Shown: piece by piece, positions 12,093-24,196 of the stretch | How the letters are laid out: each line of letters begins with the position of its first letter | How positions within the stretch are numbered: position 1 is the stretch's first letter | Source of the DNA: Clitopilus passeckerianus | Taxonomy: Eukaryota; Basidiomycota; Agaricomycetes; Agaricales; Entolomataceae | Assembly (NCBI GenBank): GCA_944990035.1 | Contig: CALYLX010000116.1 | Coordinates: 558,001 to 622,000 of the forward strand | DNA length: 64,000 nt | Direction: 5' to 3' | The notes under the pieces: generated by a model | Told to the model about the DNA's origin: nothing | The model's input: only the letters and a program-made list of their open reading frames with translations | Database searches by the model: none | Program-made: the position numbers and the translations under genes

Positions 12093-12179
12093 GCCCGCCT
12101 AGCTCAATCGGCTAGAGCGTCAGACTTTTAAGAAACATTGAAAATCTGAAGGCTGCGAGTTCGACCCTCGCGGTGGGCT
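12093..12179 (+). tRNA. tRNA-Lys (UUU) with a 13-nt intron
   Basis: The acceptor stem GCCCGCC pairs with GGTGGGC. The D arm is GCTC..GAGC. The anticodon stem TCAGA/TCTGA encloses loop CTTTTAA with anticodon TTT. The T arm contains GTTCGAC. A 13-nt insert lies one base 3' of the anticodon, the canonical position for a eukaryotic nuclear tRNA intron. The discriminator base is T, as in yeast tRNA-Lys. It sits in the short space upstream of BFR2. Confidence 0.95.
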
Positions 12180-12385
12180 ACTTATATTTGTTTTAGATTA
12201 TTCCTCGATGGCTCATACCCTCCTACTGGCTACTTCTGTCTGTCTTCCGAGTGTGTCAAATTCTACTTGAAACAAGTTTCCTTTTATTTTTATTGACACA
12301 CATTGTGGTATGAATATGCACCAGATGGGACTGATACGTCGACTACACCTGAAAGGTCATATCTGCCCTATGGAAAAAACTGCGC

Positions 12386-14551
12386 CTACTGTATTCCCAG
12401 CGCCTTCATCCTAGCCTCAGCAGCTCTGGCTCTCCTCTCTCTCTCCACCTTCGCCCTCATCTCAGGCGTCAAACCAGCAACTGCGTTTGTTGACCCAGAA
12501 GCGCCACCCAACTTATTAGTCGTGGCATTGCTGCTTCCGAGAACTGGAGGTTTCTCCTCTTCGATGATCTTTGGCTGCTCCTTTTCTTTTTCCTTTTCCT
12601 TAGCCTCCCTCTCCTTCAGACGGTCCTTCAACCCTTTTCGGCGGACCTTCTTCTTCTCGTCCCGCTCATCCTCTTGTTCCCTGCTTAGCACGCTCGGAAC
12701 CCTGGCTGCGCCGAGCCAGTCCCACCAGTCTGGATGAGCCCCTGCACACCGCCGGAACACGTCTCGAACAGCTTTGGACTTAGCAAGATCGTACGCTGTT
12801 CTTCTCGACCCCTTGGGTAACGCGGTAGGTGAGTCGGAAGCATCCGAGTGTTGTTCTTCCAATTCCTCTGGCCCGCCAGCTCGTGTGTTCGGAACAGAAA
12901 TCGTCGGGTCCGCTCGTAGCTCCTCCAACAACCACTGTACGACATCTTCATGTCCTGCCTGGCTTGCAACTTGCAGAAGCGTAGCTCTCCTGTCCCCCGT
13001 CCATTCTGGTATTGGCGCATTGATACCTCCAATGCTGGACTCCTCCTTACTCCAGAATGCTTTCAGTGGCTCTAGGCGACCTCTTGACACCATTTCAAGG
13101 AGGCGAGACCACTTGTCCCGAAGAAGCTCCTCTTCTTTGGTGAGTTTGGGTGCTTTTGGTTTCTCTGGCTCTGCACATGGAGCTGGGATGGGCTTGGGCT
13201 TGGGCTTAGGTAGTGATGCGAGGTATACTTCATCTTGTGCTTTGAGTTCCTCTTCGGTAAAGTGAGATATCTTGACTCGAGTGAGTTCCAATAGGCAGCG
13301 AGCAATCTCCGATTGCGTCTGGGATTGTTTGATCAGTTTGAAGAGTCAATGAATTGCGAGAGCACGTACGGGTCGTCTAGTTGGGAATGGAAATGTCCTT
13401 AGTCGCTCATCACCTTTGGGTATAACTGCCTCTTCGTAATCCATAAATATTCTCCTGTTGGAGACGCTTGCGCGTATCCATATCCGGTCGCATTCATTGA
13501 GGTCGTCGGCCCATTCCGTCAACAGACCGCGAATATCCTGTCATCGGATTAGATCTTCCAGGCCGTTAGAAACCGCATGTCAAACTGACTTCGCGAAGAG
13601 CTTGCTCTCCATAACGGCGCAGTTGTGCACCGGCACTTTTGGCAGGGCCTTTTGCATTATCATTCACAGATTGTGATCCTCCTTGTTTCCTACGAGCTGA
13701 CAAAAGAAATTAGGTCTAACTAATGCGAGGTAGCAGACGGCGTACTGGTGTACCGATGGAATGTCTTGTGCCGCAGAACCTCGGTATCAGGTTTCGTTTT
13801 TTTCGGTTTCTTCTTCGTTGTTTCCGGTTCTTCCTCTTCGTCATCAGGACTTACTCGTACAATCGCGCCAGCAAAGTGACCTCCGGCAACCATGAACATA
13901 GCCCATGTCCGCCCACCACTGACTAAAGTCTGCATCTCCTTTATGTCGTCCAGATGCGACGTAGTATCTTTGGGATCGGAGAACATGGCACGGTAAATCC
14001 CTATCTGCGTTGATGGGGGTGAATGAAACCATGTTAAAGGCGTCTGTTGCGTATTGCGGATTGCTGATTCATCAGGGGAAGTGGATCGAGACTGTATTTT
14101 CGTTTTGCTGAACAAGTCCCTCACGCGATCTTGGTCGTCGGAAAGCTCGTCTTCCGAAGACGACTCTGACCCAGAAAGTGACTCGTCCAGAGCTATAGAG
14201 ATGTTGTTAAGCCAAAAATCTACTTGACTGGGAAAGATATGGCGTACCATCAATAAGTTGGGAGAAAGCACCTTCAGCGACTGGGTTGCCACCATTCAGC
14301 CTAGTTTTCACATTGTACCGATGCCAGTCTGAACGGAAGTGATTCCTCTGTTCGTCAAGACTGATAAATGTAGCTCCAGGGCAGACATTGCAACTCCTGG
14401 GTCCTTTAGATGTCGTAGCCGCCTGAGTGTCTGGTGTTTTTATGGTGTCTTCTGTCCCGTCTGTTTGGTTTACATTGAGAAGATTCCTCGGTGTAAGGGT
14501 ATCTAGCAGTGCTTGTGAAAGCGAGAATACATGATAGGATGTCGCTGCCAT
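12386..14551 (-). CDS. Vms1/ANKZF1 peptidyl-tRNA hydrolase of ribosome quality control
   Basis: Vms1 releases stalled nascent chains from 60S subunits, acts with Cdc48 and protects mitochondria. Exon 1 begins MAATSYHVFSLSQALLDTL and carries a C2H2 zinc finger (CNVCPGATF..RNHFRSDWHRYN). Next come an acidic Ser-rich stretch, a VLRF1 hydrolase domain (MFMVAGGHFAGAIVRV, HKTFHRYTVRRKQGGSQS with the catalytic Gln region, QLRRYGEQALREDIRGLL, DRIWIRAS) and LARVK-type linkers. An ankyrin region follows (RATLLQVASQAGHEDVVQWLLEE; RRTAYDLAKSKAVRDVFRR). The protein ends with a long basic/acidic coiled coil (KDRLKEREAKEKEKEKEQ), where a VIM-type Cdc48-binding segment usually lies, and stops after ARMKALGIQ. 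Exons join in frame without breaks. Overall length and domain order fit the family. Confidence 0.93.
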
Positions 14552-14821
14552 CTTCAGCAATGAATGTAGCAGCTGAGGCTGGGCCAAGATCTGTGGACGT
14601 CGCTAAAAGTGTTGAGCTGATAAACCACAGCAGCGGAGTCAAGTCCAGTCACGTCCGGCACCCGAAGGATCTCCGATCAAGCCGTCGATTGCAGTCAAAT
14701 CCGATCATTGAGGCAATGAGCAACCTCGAACACGTCTTGAACACGTCTACCGTGCAACCATTGGGACTGCGGTCATTTCTCTTAAATAACGAGATTCAAA
14801 GCTTGAATTTTGACTCACAGA

Positions 14822-15967
14822 ATGGTCTCTGCTGCATTTGCTGATAGACCTCAGAAGAAGCTCGTTCTCTTCGATGTGGATAACACCCTTTCGCTTCCCC
14901 GTCGCGTAAATCGAGTTCTTCTAGGTTGGTGAGGGATAACTGACAAACGACGCGTTAATAGGCTGCCTCGGCGGAGATGATCCAGACTCTACGTGCTTTG
15001 AGGAAGAAGGTCGTAATCGGTTTCGTTGGAGGCTCTGATCTTGTCAAGATTTCGGAGCAACTCTCGGTTAATGGAAGCAATGGTGAGCCCATTTGCAATC
15101 GTCGAGCTAGGAGGAACGTTAACCCAAAAAATGTAGTCGTGGAAGACTTTGACTACGCATTCGCTGAGAATGGTCTGACCGCGTACAAACTTGGGAAGCA
15201 GCTTGAATCCCAGTCCTTCATCAAATTCGTTGGGGAGGAACGGTATAAACCCTTGGTCAACTTCATTCTTCACTATGTCGCTGATATCGACCTTCCGATA
15301 AAGCGGTGAGGAGAAGCCATGACTACACTCACTACGATCTACTCACTGTTACTATTTAGCGGAACATTCGTCGAATTCCGTAACGGAATGATAAATGTTA
15401 GCCCGATTGGGCGCAATGCAACGTATGCATCATCCACTGCGGGCGTCCTTCCCATCTAATCCCAACCTATAGCGTTCAAGAGCGTGACGATTTCCAAGCT
15501 TACGACAAGGTATTGTACTGCGAACCTCTCACCTGGTGTATTCTGAAAATTCTGAAAGCAACATGGAATCCGAGCAGCATTCGTCCAGGCTCTCAAGGAT
15601 AAATTCCCGGATTACGGCTTGACTTACTCCATTGGTGGTCAGATCTCATTCGATGTCTTCCCTCATGGATGGGATAAAACGTACGCCCTAAAGCACGTCG
15701 AGGACGAGGGTTTCGAGGAAATACACTTCTTTGGAGATAAGACTTACAAGGTACGCTACTCAACAAATCATCTTCCAAGAAAGTCTGATACAGGGTTTAT
15801 TCAAAGGGTGGAAATGACTACGAGCTTTTCGCAGACCCTAGAACCATCGGACATTCCGTTGACAACCCTGATGATACCTTGCGACAATTGGCTGAACTAT
15901 TCCCTTGACACTGGATGTCAAGCAATTCTTAGGACAGCAAATTGAATTCGTTGTTTTCTCGCGCTAA
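14822..15967 (+). CDS. Phosphomannomutase (Sec53/PMM)
   Basis: Converts mannose-6-phosphate to mannose-1-phosphate for GDP-mannose, hence for N-glycosylation and cell-wall mannan, in the cytosol. Exon 1 gives [17 protein letters not shown] with the DxDxT nucleophile motif. Later exons give [122 protein letters not shown] and TIGHSV before the stop after FVVFSR. The site spliced to QHGIR was chosen because it restores the conserved KEHGIR-like link. All junctions keep frame, so the gene is intact and about 250 residues, the usual length. It starts 270 bp from the divergent VMS1 start. Confidence 0.95.
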
Positions 15968-16260
15968 ATAATTCACAACTAAACTACATGTATTCTACCA
16001 ATTCTATACGTAAACAAAGAGGCTTGCAAAAAGCGGACTTGGGGTCTTTGGTAAAACGCGTCGTCGGTTCAATAAAGGCCAGTGTCACTCGGCAAAGACC
16101 GAAACGCGCCATTGTACCACGCCTTCACGCGTTTCACTCCTACCGCTTCCTCTACCTTCTGTTCTCTGTACTTGCGTCCTGAATAGCGCCAGAGCGCGAA
16201 ATTCCTTTGCTGCGACAAACTATAATATTACTGTAAAGAACGCGAAGTTGAGACGCCAGC

Positions 16261-19200
16261 ATGCCTGTATCCGCCAAGGAGAACCAGCCTCTTACCAGCC
16301 TGAATCCTCTGTCCCGACCACGGTACGCGTCCTTCCGCGTCCTGAAAGCCATGAATGGTCCCTATGACATGAAAACTGATAAACTGTACCTTTAGAACAA
16401 AGTCGGACGCGGCAAACCTACCAGCACCGAAGAAGCGCAAATTGACTCAGCAGCCTACATACCAGTCATTCGGCTCTCAACCCAAACAGACAAGCTCGTT
16501 CGCAGACGTGCTTGAGAGGATTAAAGGAGAGGCGAACGAGGGCCACGGTAAGTCGTGATATGCATTTACATCTCCGGCAGGGTCTGAACTTCTGTTTTGT
16601 AGATGCCGAAGGAGGCGCAGATGCTTGGTCAAGGCCATACTTAAAACCAGTTGACCCAAAAAGGACTCTATAAGTACGGAGTTGTCCATAAATTTGAGCT
16701 GTTATTGATATTTCTCAGTTTTCCAACAAATTGACGTTGAGGATTGGTATGACGACAATAATACACCCCTGATACGAATGTTCGGTGTCACAGAGGTTCG
16801 TCATCGGGAGATTTTGGTCTGGAAAGAATGTGAGGCTGACATTGGCTTATAGAGTGGACACAGCGTCATGGCCAACATCACCCATTTTGCACCATATTTC
16901 TATGTCGCGGTCCCTCGAGGGTTCGACAAGTCTGATCTCGAGGCCTTTCGACAAGACCTGAATGTGAGCCTTTGCAAGCACAAGTTTTGAACCTCTCTAA
17001 GGTTTTCACATAGTCAAAAGTGGATGACGACCGTACCGTCGTTCGGAAGGTGGAGATCGAATCAAAACGGAGTCTGTGGGGCTATAGAGGCGATGACTGG
17101 GTACCTTTCCTGAAACTCACGATTTCGGAGCCCAGGAGTCTGCCTAAGGTTCGAGATAAGTTTTGTCTTTCTTTTGCTTGTGCATGGAAAGTGATGGTTC
17201 TTTCCGGCAATTACGCGTCTTTGAGAGAGGCGAATGTACCTTCCGAGACCTTTGGCCGAACCCTGGGACTCCTGTGTCAACTTTCGAGAGTAACATCCCA
17301 TATGCGTTACGTTTCATGATTGATACCAAGGTCAGTCCCAGATTTACTTTGCTCTGTTCATGCCTCGTCCAACAGGGCTGTCAGGTCATGGGGATGAACT
17401 GGATTGAGATTCCAGCTGGCAAATACCATCTTAAATCCGGCAGGGGCAAGACCTCCCAATGTCAGATTCAGTTAGACGTCAAGTGAGTTATTCCCAGGCC
17501 ATCTTCTGGTACCTGTCTTATTGGAGTCCCTCAGGTTCACTGATTTCATTTCGCATGCCCCTGAAGGCGACTGGCAGAAGATTGCCCCCCTTCGTATCCT
17601 GAGCTTTGATATTGAGTGTGCTGGAAGGAAGGGTATTTTTCCCGAAGCCCAAATTGATCCCGTTATCCAGATTGCGAACATGGTCACTCGTCAGGGTGAG
17701 TCCTTTCTTCTAGTATCTGTGAGTGACATCGTACCGAGGCTCTCAACTGGACAGGTGAACAACAGCCATTTATACGGAACGTATTCACTCTGAATACGTG
17801 TGCCCATATTGTCGGTTCCCAAGTTATCTCCTTTGAAGAGGAAGATAAGATGTTGACTGCATGGAGAGACTTCGTTGAGGAAGTCGATCCTGATGTTATT
17901 ATTGGTTATAACATCTCAAACTTCGATTTTCCGTATCTCATGGACCGAGCCAAAGCCCTCAAGGCCAACAAGTTCCCATTCCTTGGCAGGATGAAAGGTG
18001 GGTTTGCATTCTTTACCTTGCACGATCCGACTAACCCTTGCTCCAGGTTCTAAGACTGAAATAAAAAACACGCACTTCTCCTCGAAGGCTTACGGACAGC
18101 GTGATTCTAAAGAAACAGTTCTTGAAGGTCGCTTGCAGTTGGATGTGCTTCAATTCATGCAGCGCGAGCACAAGCTACGAAGTTACTCCCTAAACTCGGT
18201 TTGCGCGCAGTTCTTAGGCGAACAAAAGGAGGATGTCCATCACTCAGTCATCACGGAGCTGCAAAACGGCACGGCAGAATCTAGGCGGCGTTTGGCCGTC
18301 TACTGTTTAAAGGTAAATCGTTTCCCAACTTGATGGTTAGTGCAATATCTAAGATTTTTAGGATGCCTACCTGCCACAACGACTCATGGACAAGCTGATG
18401 TGCTTCGTGAACTACATCGAGATGGCTCGTGTCACGGGTGTTCCGTTCAGTTTCCTTCTCCAACGCGGCCAGTCGATCAAGGTGCTTTCACAATTACTTC
18501 GCAAGGCCAACAGTGAAGGCTACCTTGCGCCCACGATGAAGGGAGAAGGTATGTTCTGACTGTAGCATGAGGATAATCGGTGCTTACGCTCGCTCTCAGG
18601 CTCCGAAGACCAATATGAAGGAGCTACTGTCATTGAACCACAGAGGGGGTACTACGATGTACCTATTGCCACCCTTGATTTCAGTTCGCTGTACCCTTCC
18701 ATTATGATGGCCCATAATCTCTGTTACACAACTCTCCTGGACAAGACGACGATCGATAGGCTGAACCTTGTCAAGGATGTGGACTATATACAAACACCAA
18801 ACAACGGTGCGTTACCCACCTTGTTTCTTGACTGGCCTGATGTCAATGTTTCCCCTCCCTAGATTTCTTCGTAACGTCCACCAAACGAAAGGGCCTCTTG
18901 CCCACCGTTCTTGAAGACCTTATTTCTGCTCGTAAACGAGCCAAAGCCGACTTGAAGAAAGAGACAGATCCTTTCAAGCGTGCCGTATTGGACGGGCGAC
19001 AGTTGGCCCTCAAGATTAGTGCGAACTCCGTCTACGGGTTCACCGGCGCAACCATCGGCAGATTGCCATGTTTGGCTATTTCTTCTAGTGTCACGTCTTA
19101 TGGTCGCCAAATGATTGAAAAGACAAAGCAAGAGGTCGAAGCCGAATTTTCCATTGCAAATGGACATAAACACACTGCAGAAGTCATTTATGGTGACACT

Positions 19201-20575
19201 GATTCAGTCATGGTTAAGTTCGGCCCCACAGATCTCGCAACAGTCATGGAACTCGGTAAGCATCCCTCCCTTATATTCTCAGCATGACTCGATCCTATCG
19301 TCGAACAGGCAAAGTGGCGGCAGAGTTTGTTACTCAGCAATTCGTGAAACCTATCAAGCTTGAATTCGAGAAAGTCTACTTTCCATACCTTCTTATCAAC
19401 AAGAAGAGGTATGCTGGTCTTTATTGGACAAGGGTGGAGAAATACGACAAGATGGATACGAAGGGTATCGAGGTGTGTGCTTGTTGTACCTGCTACTGGA
19501 GAGAACAGGTTTAACGGCTGACTAGACCGTCCGGCGTGATAATTGTCGCCTTGTTCAAACCGTCATCGAAACATGCCTGCATAAAATGTTAATCGATCGA
19601 GACGTTAAGGGTGCTGAAGAGTAAGTTTACTTTCTTCATGTGACCATTCGAGTTGCTCAAATACTGACCACCTCCAGATACACCAAACAGACGATTGCCG
19701 ACCTCTTGCAGAACAAGGTTGATATGTCGCAGCTCGTCATCACGAAAGCTCTTTCAAAGAATGGTACGGACTGGACGGCAACCTACGAATCCACTCACTA
19801 CTGACTACGTACTGGATTCAGACTACGCTGGAAAACAGGCCCACGTCGAATTGGCAGCGCGTATGAAGCAGCGAGATGCGGGTTCTGCCCCTGCTCTCGG
19901 CGACCGTGTTGCATATGTCATTGTCAAGGGTATCAAAGGGGCTGCTGCGTACGAAAAGTCTGAGGATCCACTTTGGGTGCTCGAAAACAATCTTCCTATC
20001 GATACGCAATATTACCTGGAGAATCAACTTTCAAAGCCTCTCATGAGGATTTTCGAGCCCATCCTGGGTGAAAAATCTAGTTCCTTGTGTAAGCGTACGC
20101 TAATTTCAATCATCTATCCGCTGACTCGTATGCTCGTATGTGCAGTGTCTGGAGATCACACTAGAACGATCCAGATTGCTACACCCACTGTTGGCGGCCT
20201 GATGAAGTTCGCTGTCAAGACCGTAACCTGTTTGGGCTGCAAGACTCCGTTACGACCGAACAACAGCGTGAAAGGGGGTGCTGTCTGTAATAACTGTCGC
20301 CCAAGGATGGGGGAATTATATCAGAAACAAGTGACAATCACCTCTGAACAGCAAGCACGCTTTGCAAGGCTGTGGACACAATGCCAGCGATGTCAAGGCT
20401 CCCTCCATCAAGTACGTTCTTGCCACTTTTCCTTGGGGGATATCAACTCATTCTCGTCCAGGATGTTCTATGTTCAAGCAAAGATTGCCCGATCTTCTAC
20501 ATGAGGAAGAAAGCGCAGAAAGACGTGGATGATGCTTGCACTGTGCTGGAACGCTTCGACTTGGATACTTGGTAG
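16261..20575 (+). CDS. DNA polymerase delta catalytic subunit (frame broken by one base as read)
   Basis: Replicative B-family polymerase with 3'-5' exonuclease. It begins [11 protein letters not shown], followed by [12 protein letters not shown] (nuclear-type basic cluster), [19 protein letters not shown] and [14 protein letters not shown]. Exonuclease motifs are [12 protein letters not shown] (catalytic DxE) and [20 protein letters not shown]. Polymerase motifs are [33 protein letters not shown] and [16 protein letters not shown]. The C-terminus has two Cys clusters, [14 protein letters not shown] and [22 protein letters not shown], the second binding an iron-sulfur cluster in the family. 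About fifteen introns. At 16658-16662 the run of five A in CCCAAAAAGG puts a TAA before the GTACGG donor. A sixth A would give DPKKDSII joined to FQQIDVED in frame, which is the family sequence. I treat this as an indel in the data or allele. Confidence 0.93.
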
Positions 20576-20647
20576 TCGTGCTGAGCTCTGCGATGGTTGG
20601 ATTTTCTTTCTTGGTTTACATTAATAATCAGACAGGCATTTGTACTT

Positions 20648-21377
20648 CTAATTTTCTGCAATATAATCTCTTGCATTGATCGCAGCTTCTATCCAAGGAC
20701 TGACATAGAGCTGTTCTGCCAAAGTTGAACGAGGAAGATGCTTTGCACCTTGAATTCGGCCGATACACCGCTAGGAAAGGTGAGCTTTTTGGTTTGGGGT
20801 TAGAAGAGAGTGAATGCCCGTACTGCTGATTTACATTCACACACGAAACTCTGATCCATATCCCATTCTGTGCTAGGATAGAAGAAGGTCACTGTACTTC
20901 TGCTCAATTAGGTCCTCGCAAATGTGAACAGATGTAACGTACGCTTGTCGCCTTTGACCACAGCTTTGAGAGCTCGGAAGACCCAAAGACTATGATCCAT
21001 CGAGGATAGGTCAAATGCAACATTCGGCTTGCAAGAGTGGTTGACTATGAGAGGGTTGGCTCAGGTAAGCGAATAATCCTATGGACCCTAACCGTACCAA
21101 AGACCAAGTCGGAATTCAACTCGACGTGGTCGTCATCTCTGGCCCCGCATTGCACAGTTGTATAACGTTTTAGACCCCTCGTCAAACCCGTCAACGGAGC
21201 GATTGTTTCTCCAGCGTCAAAGTTCTACATCATGGGAAACGATTAGCCTCAGGCTGCAAAAAATCGGCCTAGGTTTACCCGTGTAGCTTTCAGAAAAGAA
21301 TCAAACTGCCCCAGGCCGAAATCCACGATCATGGACTCTGGATGACTTGGGACGTAGGTTGCTTGGGTCGGCTTCAT
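20648..21377 (-). CDS. Small SET-domain protein (lysine-methyltransferase fold)
   Basis: Small SET protein of about 180 residues built from five short exons. It starts MKPTQATYVPSHPESMIVD and runs through DSFLKATR, NFDAGETIAPLTGLTRGLKRYT, VQCGARDDDHVELNS and VNHSCKPNVAFDLSSMDHSLW (NHSC motif split from the previous exon by an intron). It continues VFRALKAVVKGDK, VTFFYPSTEWDMDQSFVCEC and CIGRIQGAKHLPR, ending ARDYIAEN. NHSC-x-PN and the GD..TFFYP segment are the hallmarks of SET proteins, and the Cys triplet (CEC..C) resembles a post-SET zinc site. No pre-SET or other domain is present. The substrate is not known. It is convergent with POL3 (72 bp between stops). Exons are 60-170 nt, so no single open frame reveals the gene. 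Confidence 0.85.
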
Positions 21378-21678
21378 AGTTCAGATCATCGGTTAAGGTT
21401 CTTCATAGATAAAAATCTCTCTTCCTGGCCATCGGGTTCTCTCGAACACGGTGGAAACCCGGCGAAATAGGCTGTTTCTCAACGGATTAACGCGACGGAA
21501 ACGCGCCACGACGCGTCTGAAATTCACGTGCGATCGACAAATGTCGGAGGCTGAAATAGATCAAACCTTATTTCAAAAGCTGGACAGCTGTCCTCGCTGC
21601 CAGATTTGGTAACAACACAGTAAAAGTTATCGCCATCCTCAAGCCCACCGACCTCGACGACCACCAAAACCCATCGCA

Positions 21679-22157
21679 ATGGCCCCCACCAAGAAGTCAA
21701 AGGCAGCCAAGTCCTCTGAGTCTGTCTCGGCCAAACTTGCTCTCGTCGTCAAGTCGGGAAAGTACTCGCTGGGCTATAAGTCCGCCTTGAAGCAGATGCG
21801 TAACGGGAAAGGTGTGTACTCCAGGTTCAATTCCTCTCGGGGGCTGGAGCGTGAGGCTGAGAAGGTCCCTTGAACTAATCGTGTTTATTTAGCCAAACTC
21901 GTTCTCATTGCTGGCAATTGCCCCCCTCTCCGTAAATCTGAGTTGGAGTACTACGCCATGCTTTCAAAAACTACCGTTCACCACTTTGCCGGCACCAACG
22001 TTGCTCTTGGTACCGCTGCTGGTAAACTCTTCCGAGTGGGGTGAGCATCTTGAGTTTCAACGTAGTATCGATTCTAAACAACCCTTGCAGTGTCATGACC
22101 ATTACCGACCAAGGTGATTCAGATATCCTCACCTTCACTGAGGCAACCGCCGCATAA
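21679..22157 (+). CDS. 60S ribosomal protein eL30
   Basis: Large-subunit ribosomal protein. It starts [15 protein letters not shown], then [25 protein letters not shown]. After a GTGTGT intron come [27 protein letters not shown] (in parts) and [22 protein letters not shown]. After a GTGAGC intron come [13 protein letters not shown] and TFTEATAA with the stop. Length about 115 residues, usual for eL30. No anomalies. It is convergent with ARP9 (137 bp between stops). Confidence 0.97.
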
Positions 22158-22294
22158 AAGTAGCATGTACATTGTATCATCTTATTCCAAGCCATATTGC
22201 ACCATGCCATTCAAGATTATATGCAATGATATCATGTTGAAACTAAATATCGGATCACGCCGCCGTCATGAACTTGACAACCTGCAGGTCTATG

Positions 22295-24050
22295 CTACAA
22301 CAAGGCTGGTGACATTTCGACAATTGACCGAGGTCCTTGAGATGAATAGTCGCCTTTCGCCACGAAATTCTTGCTTCCAGCATCGTTAATAAAGGTGATC
22401 TAAAGAAAATGTTCTAGTAAATCTCGGCATCGTTGAAAACAGATCTCGCTTGCCTTAGCGGTTATACTCGAGCCCAGGAAGGAAGCCAGCCCGTTCCCAG
22501 AATCTCTGTACTCAGCGTAGTACTCCGGGACGTTGAGATTGCGAACATAACGAGGTTGAACATCGGATTGCAAGTCGGAATTCGCAAGCCAAGGTGCTAC
22601 GCGGGACTGAAGTGCAACCCCGATACCTAGCGCAAATCAATTGAGATGAGTTCTTTGGTGGCCGAAGATAGCTGGGCGCTTTTACCTCGAACATGCCGCG
22701 TTATGTCGCCAGTGACGAATAGCCCGGACCAGATGGACTGCCGCTGATCCACGTCGCATTGGGAGATAGCTAGTCCGAGTGCGTCCTGTAAAGGAAGCAC
22801 CCTGTCGGCCTCTGAGCCTGGTTGTTTAGTCCCCGGAACGTCTTTTAGGAGCGTAGGGTCGAAGAGAGGTTCACAGAGTCGATGCCTCTCTTTCCCCAAG
22901 GTAAGGGACTGTCCACGGAATGAGACAGTGATGAGGTCGAGAGCTTCAATCTCGCGAGCACGGGCTTGTTCCGCGGCAGACGCTTTTGCAGTTGCCTTTT
23001 TCTTCATGCCACTTTCGATGACAGCCTTTTCTTTTCCTGCGACAACGATGGCAGCGATATCGGTGACGCCTTCGTCTTCCTGAATGGCGGTCTCTCCGTC
23101 TGAGGGGACTTTGACTTGGTCGTCCGCGCATAGTTGTTTGACCAGATCCAGCAGTATCGAATGAAGTGCTTCGGGCTCAAGGGGGCTGGAAGCGGGCGAG
23201 AAGGCATTAGTGATAGACTGGTTTGTGCGCAGAAGGTGTGCCAGGTAGTTTTGGCAGTCAGAAAGGCCAATTGGGACTGTGGTACGTGCGTGGTGCTGAA
23301 CGAAGTTATCAGAGATGGGTGTTATATCGGTGTTACCCTCGTCAATGTCAACCACGACTCCACTCAGGCTGTTTGCTGCATAAAGTTGGGCGATTGGTCG
23401 TTCAACTATAGCGAAACCTGCGACGTTGAATCGCTCGAAGAACACCTGGCATGTTCGTTCGTACAAATCCCTTGGCATGCCGGCAAAGATAGATAATAGA
23501 ACCGGTGATTCATTCTGCACTCTCCTGAGGTGTAGTTGCTGGAAAAGTACATATTTCCTGTTGAGAGCATTCGTTTAGGTCAAGCCAAGAACTCGTAGAG
23601 ATTGCCACACACCAAAGAGCCTCAGCTTGAGTGAAGTCTAAAACTAGGCCGTCGGTAAATGGCCATGAAATCATGACATCCTGTTCTGCTGCGATAGCTT
23701 CGTCTAGGGCATCGCCTACAAGGTAATCGTGAACAGCAGCTCCTGCCACAGACTGACAAGGAAGTCCAGACGCGCCGCTTGTTGAGGCATTTTTGGGCTT
23801 CTCTACACCATTTTCATTTGGAATGGGTTGCTGGGCCTTGTTCAGATACTCGCCGGACGCGTTCTTTCGCAAACCAACGCGTGCTGGGATGTCCTTGTTG
23901 ATACACCATCAACTTCAAAATTTGACGAAGCGTTCAGCTGTTTTCACTCACTACAGTCGGTTTCTTGAGCAATTCATGCAGTCCTAAGCCAGCTTTGACC
24001 CTTGTCCTGGCTGTTTCGATAATAACGACTGCAGAATCGCGAAACGACAT
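22295..24050 (-). CDS. Actin-related protein Arp9 (SWI/SNF and RSC subunit)
   Basis: Nuclear actin-related protein that with Arp7 forms the ARP module of SWI/SNF and RSC chromatin remodellers. It starts MSFRDSAVVIIETARTRVKAGL. Later segments are WPFTDGLVLDFTQAEALW, NESPVLLSIFAGMPRDLYER, QVFFERFNVAGFAIVERPIAQLYA, SGVVVDIDEGNTDITPI (the degenerate actin phosphate-binding loop) and VPIGLSDCQNYLAHLL. A Lys/Ala-rich insert follows, then HRLCEPLFDP, SIWSGLFVTGD, GIGVALQSRVAPWL, NVPEYYAEYRD and GLASFLGSSITAK. The last exon gives ITFINDAGSKNFVAKGDYSSQGP and ends MSPALL. The last intron, 22400-22453, begins GC rather than GT. Without removing it the frame stops in HFL. Gene otherwise regular. Confidence 0.9.
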
Positions 24051-24196
24051 GGTGCAAAGGTACTTGTTGATCCTTGTTTATTTCCGGAGCGAATGGCCGT
24101 GGCAGTGACAGGCGCGCGCTCAATTCAAAAAGTCTGTCGACCCGAATATCGTATGATGGCTGAAATTCATGGACAGCCAGCTTGGTTCATACTACC

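Noticed and set aside
12303..13265. Long plus-strand open frames opposite VMS1
   Set aside because: They are Ser/Leu-rich mirror frames of the acidic and coiled-coil coding sequence on the minus strand, with no own motifs.
15480..15610. Frame break in phosphomannomutase after AYDK
   Set aside because: An acceptor at CTGAAAG gives [10 protein letters not shown] in frame, matching the family.
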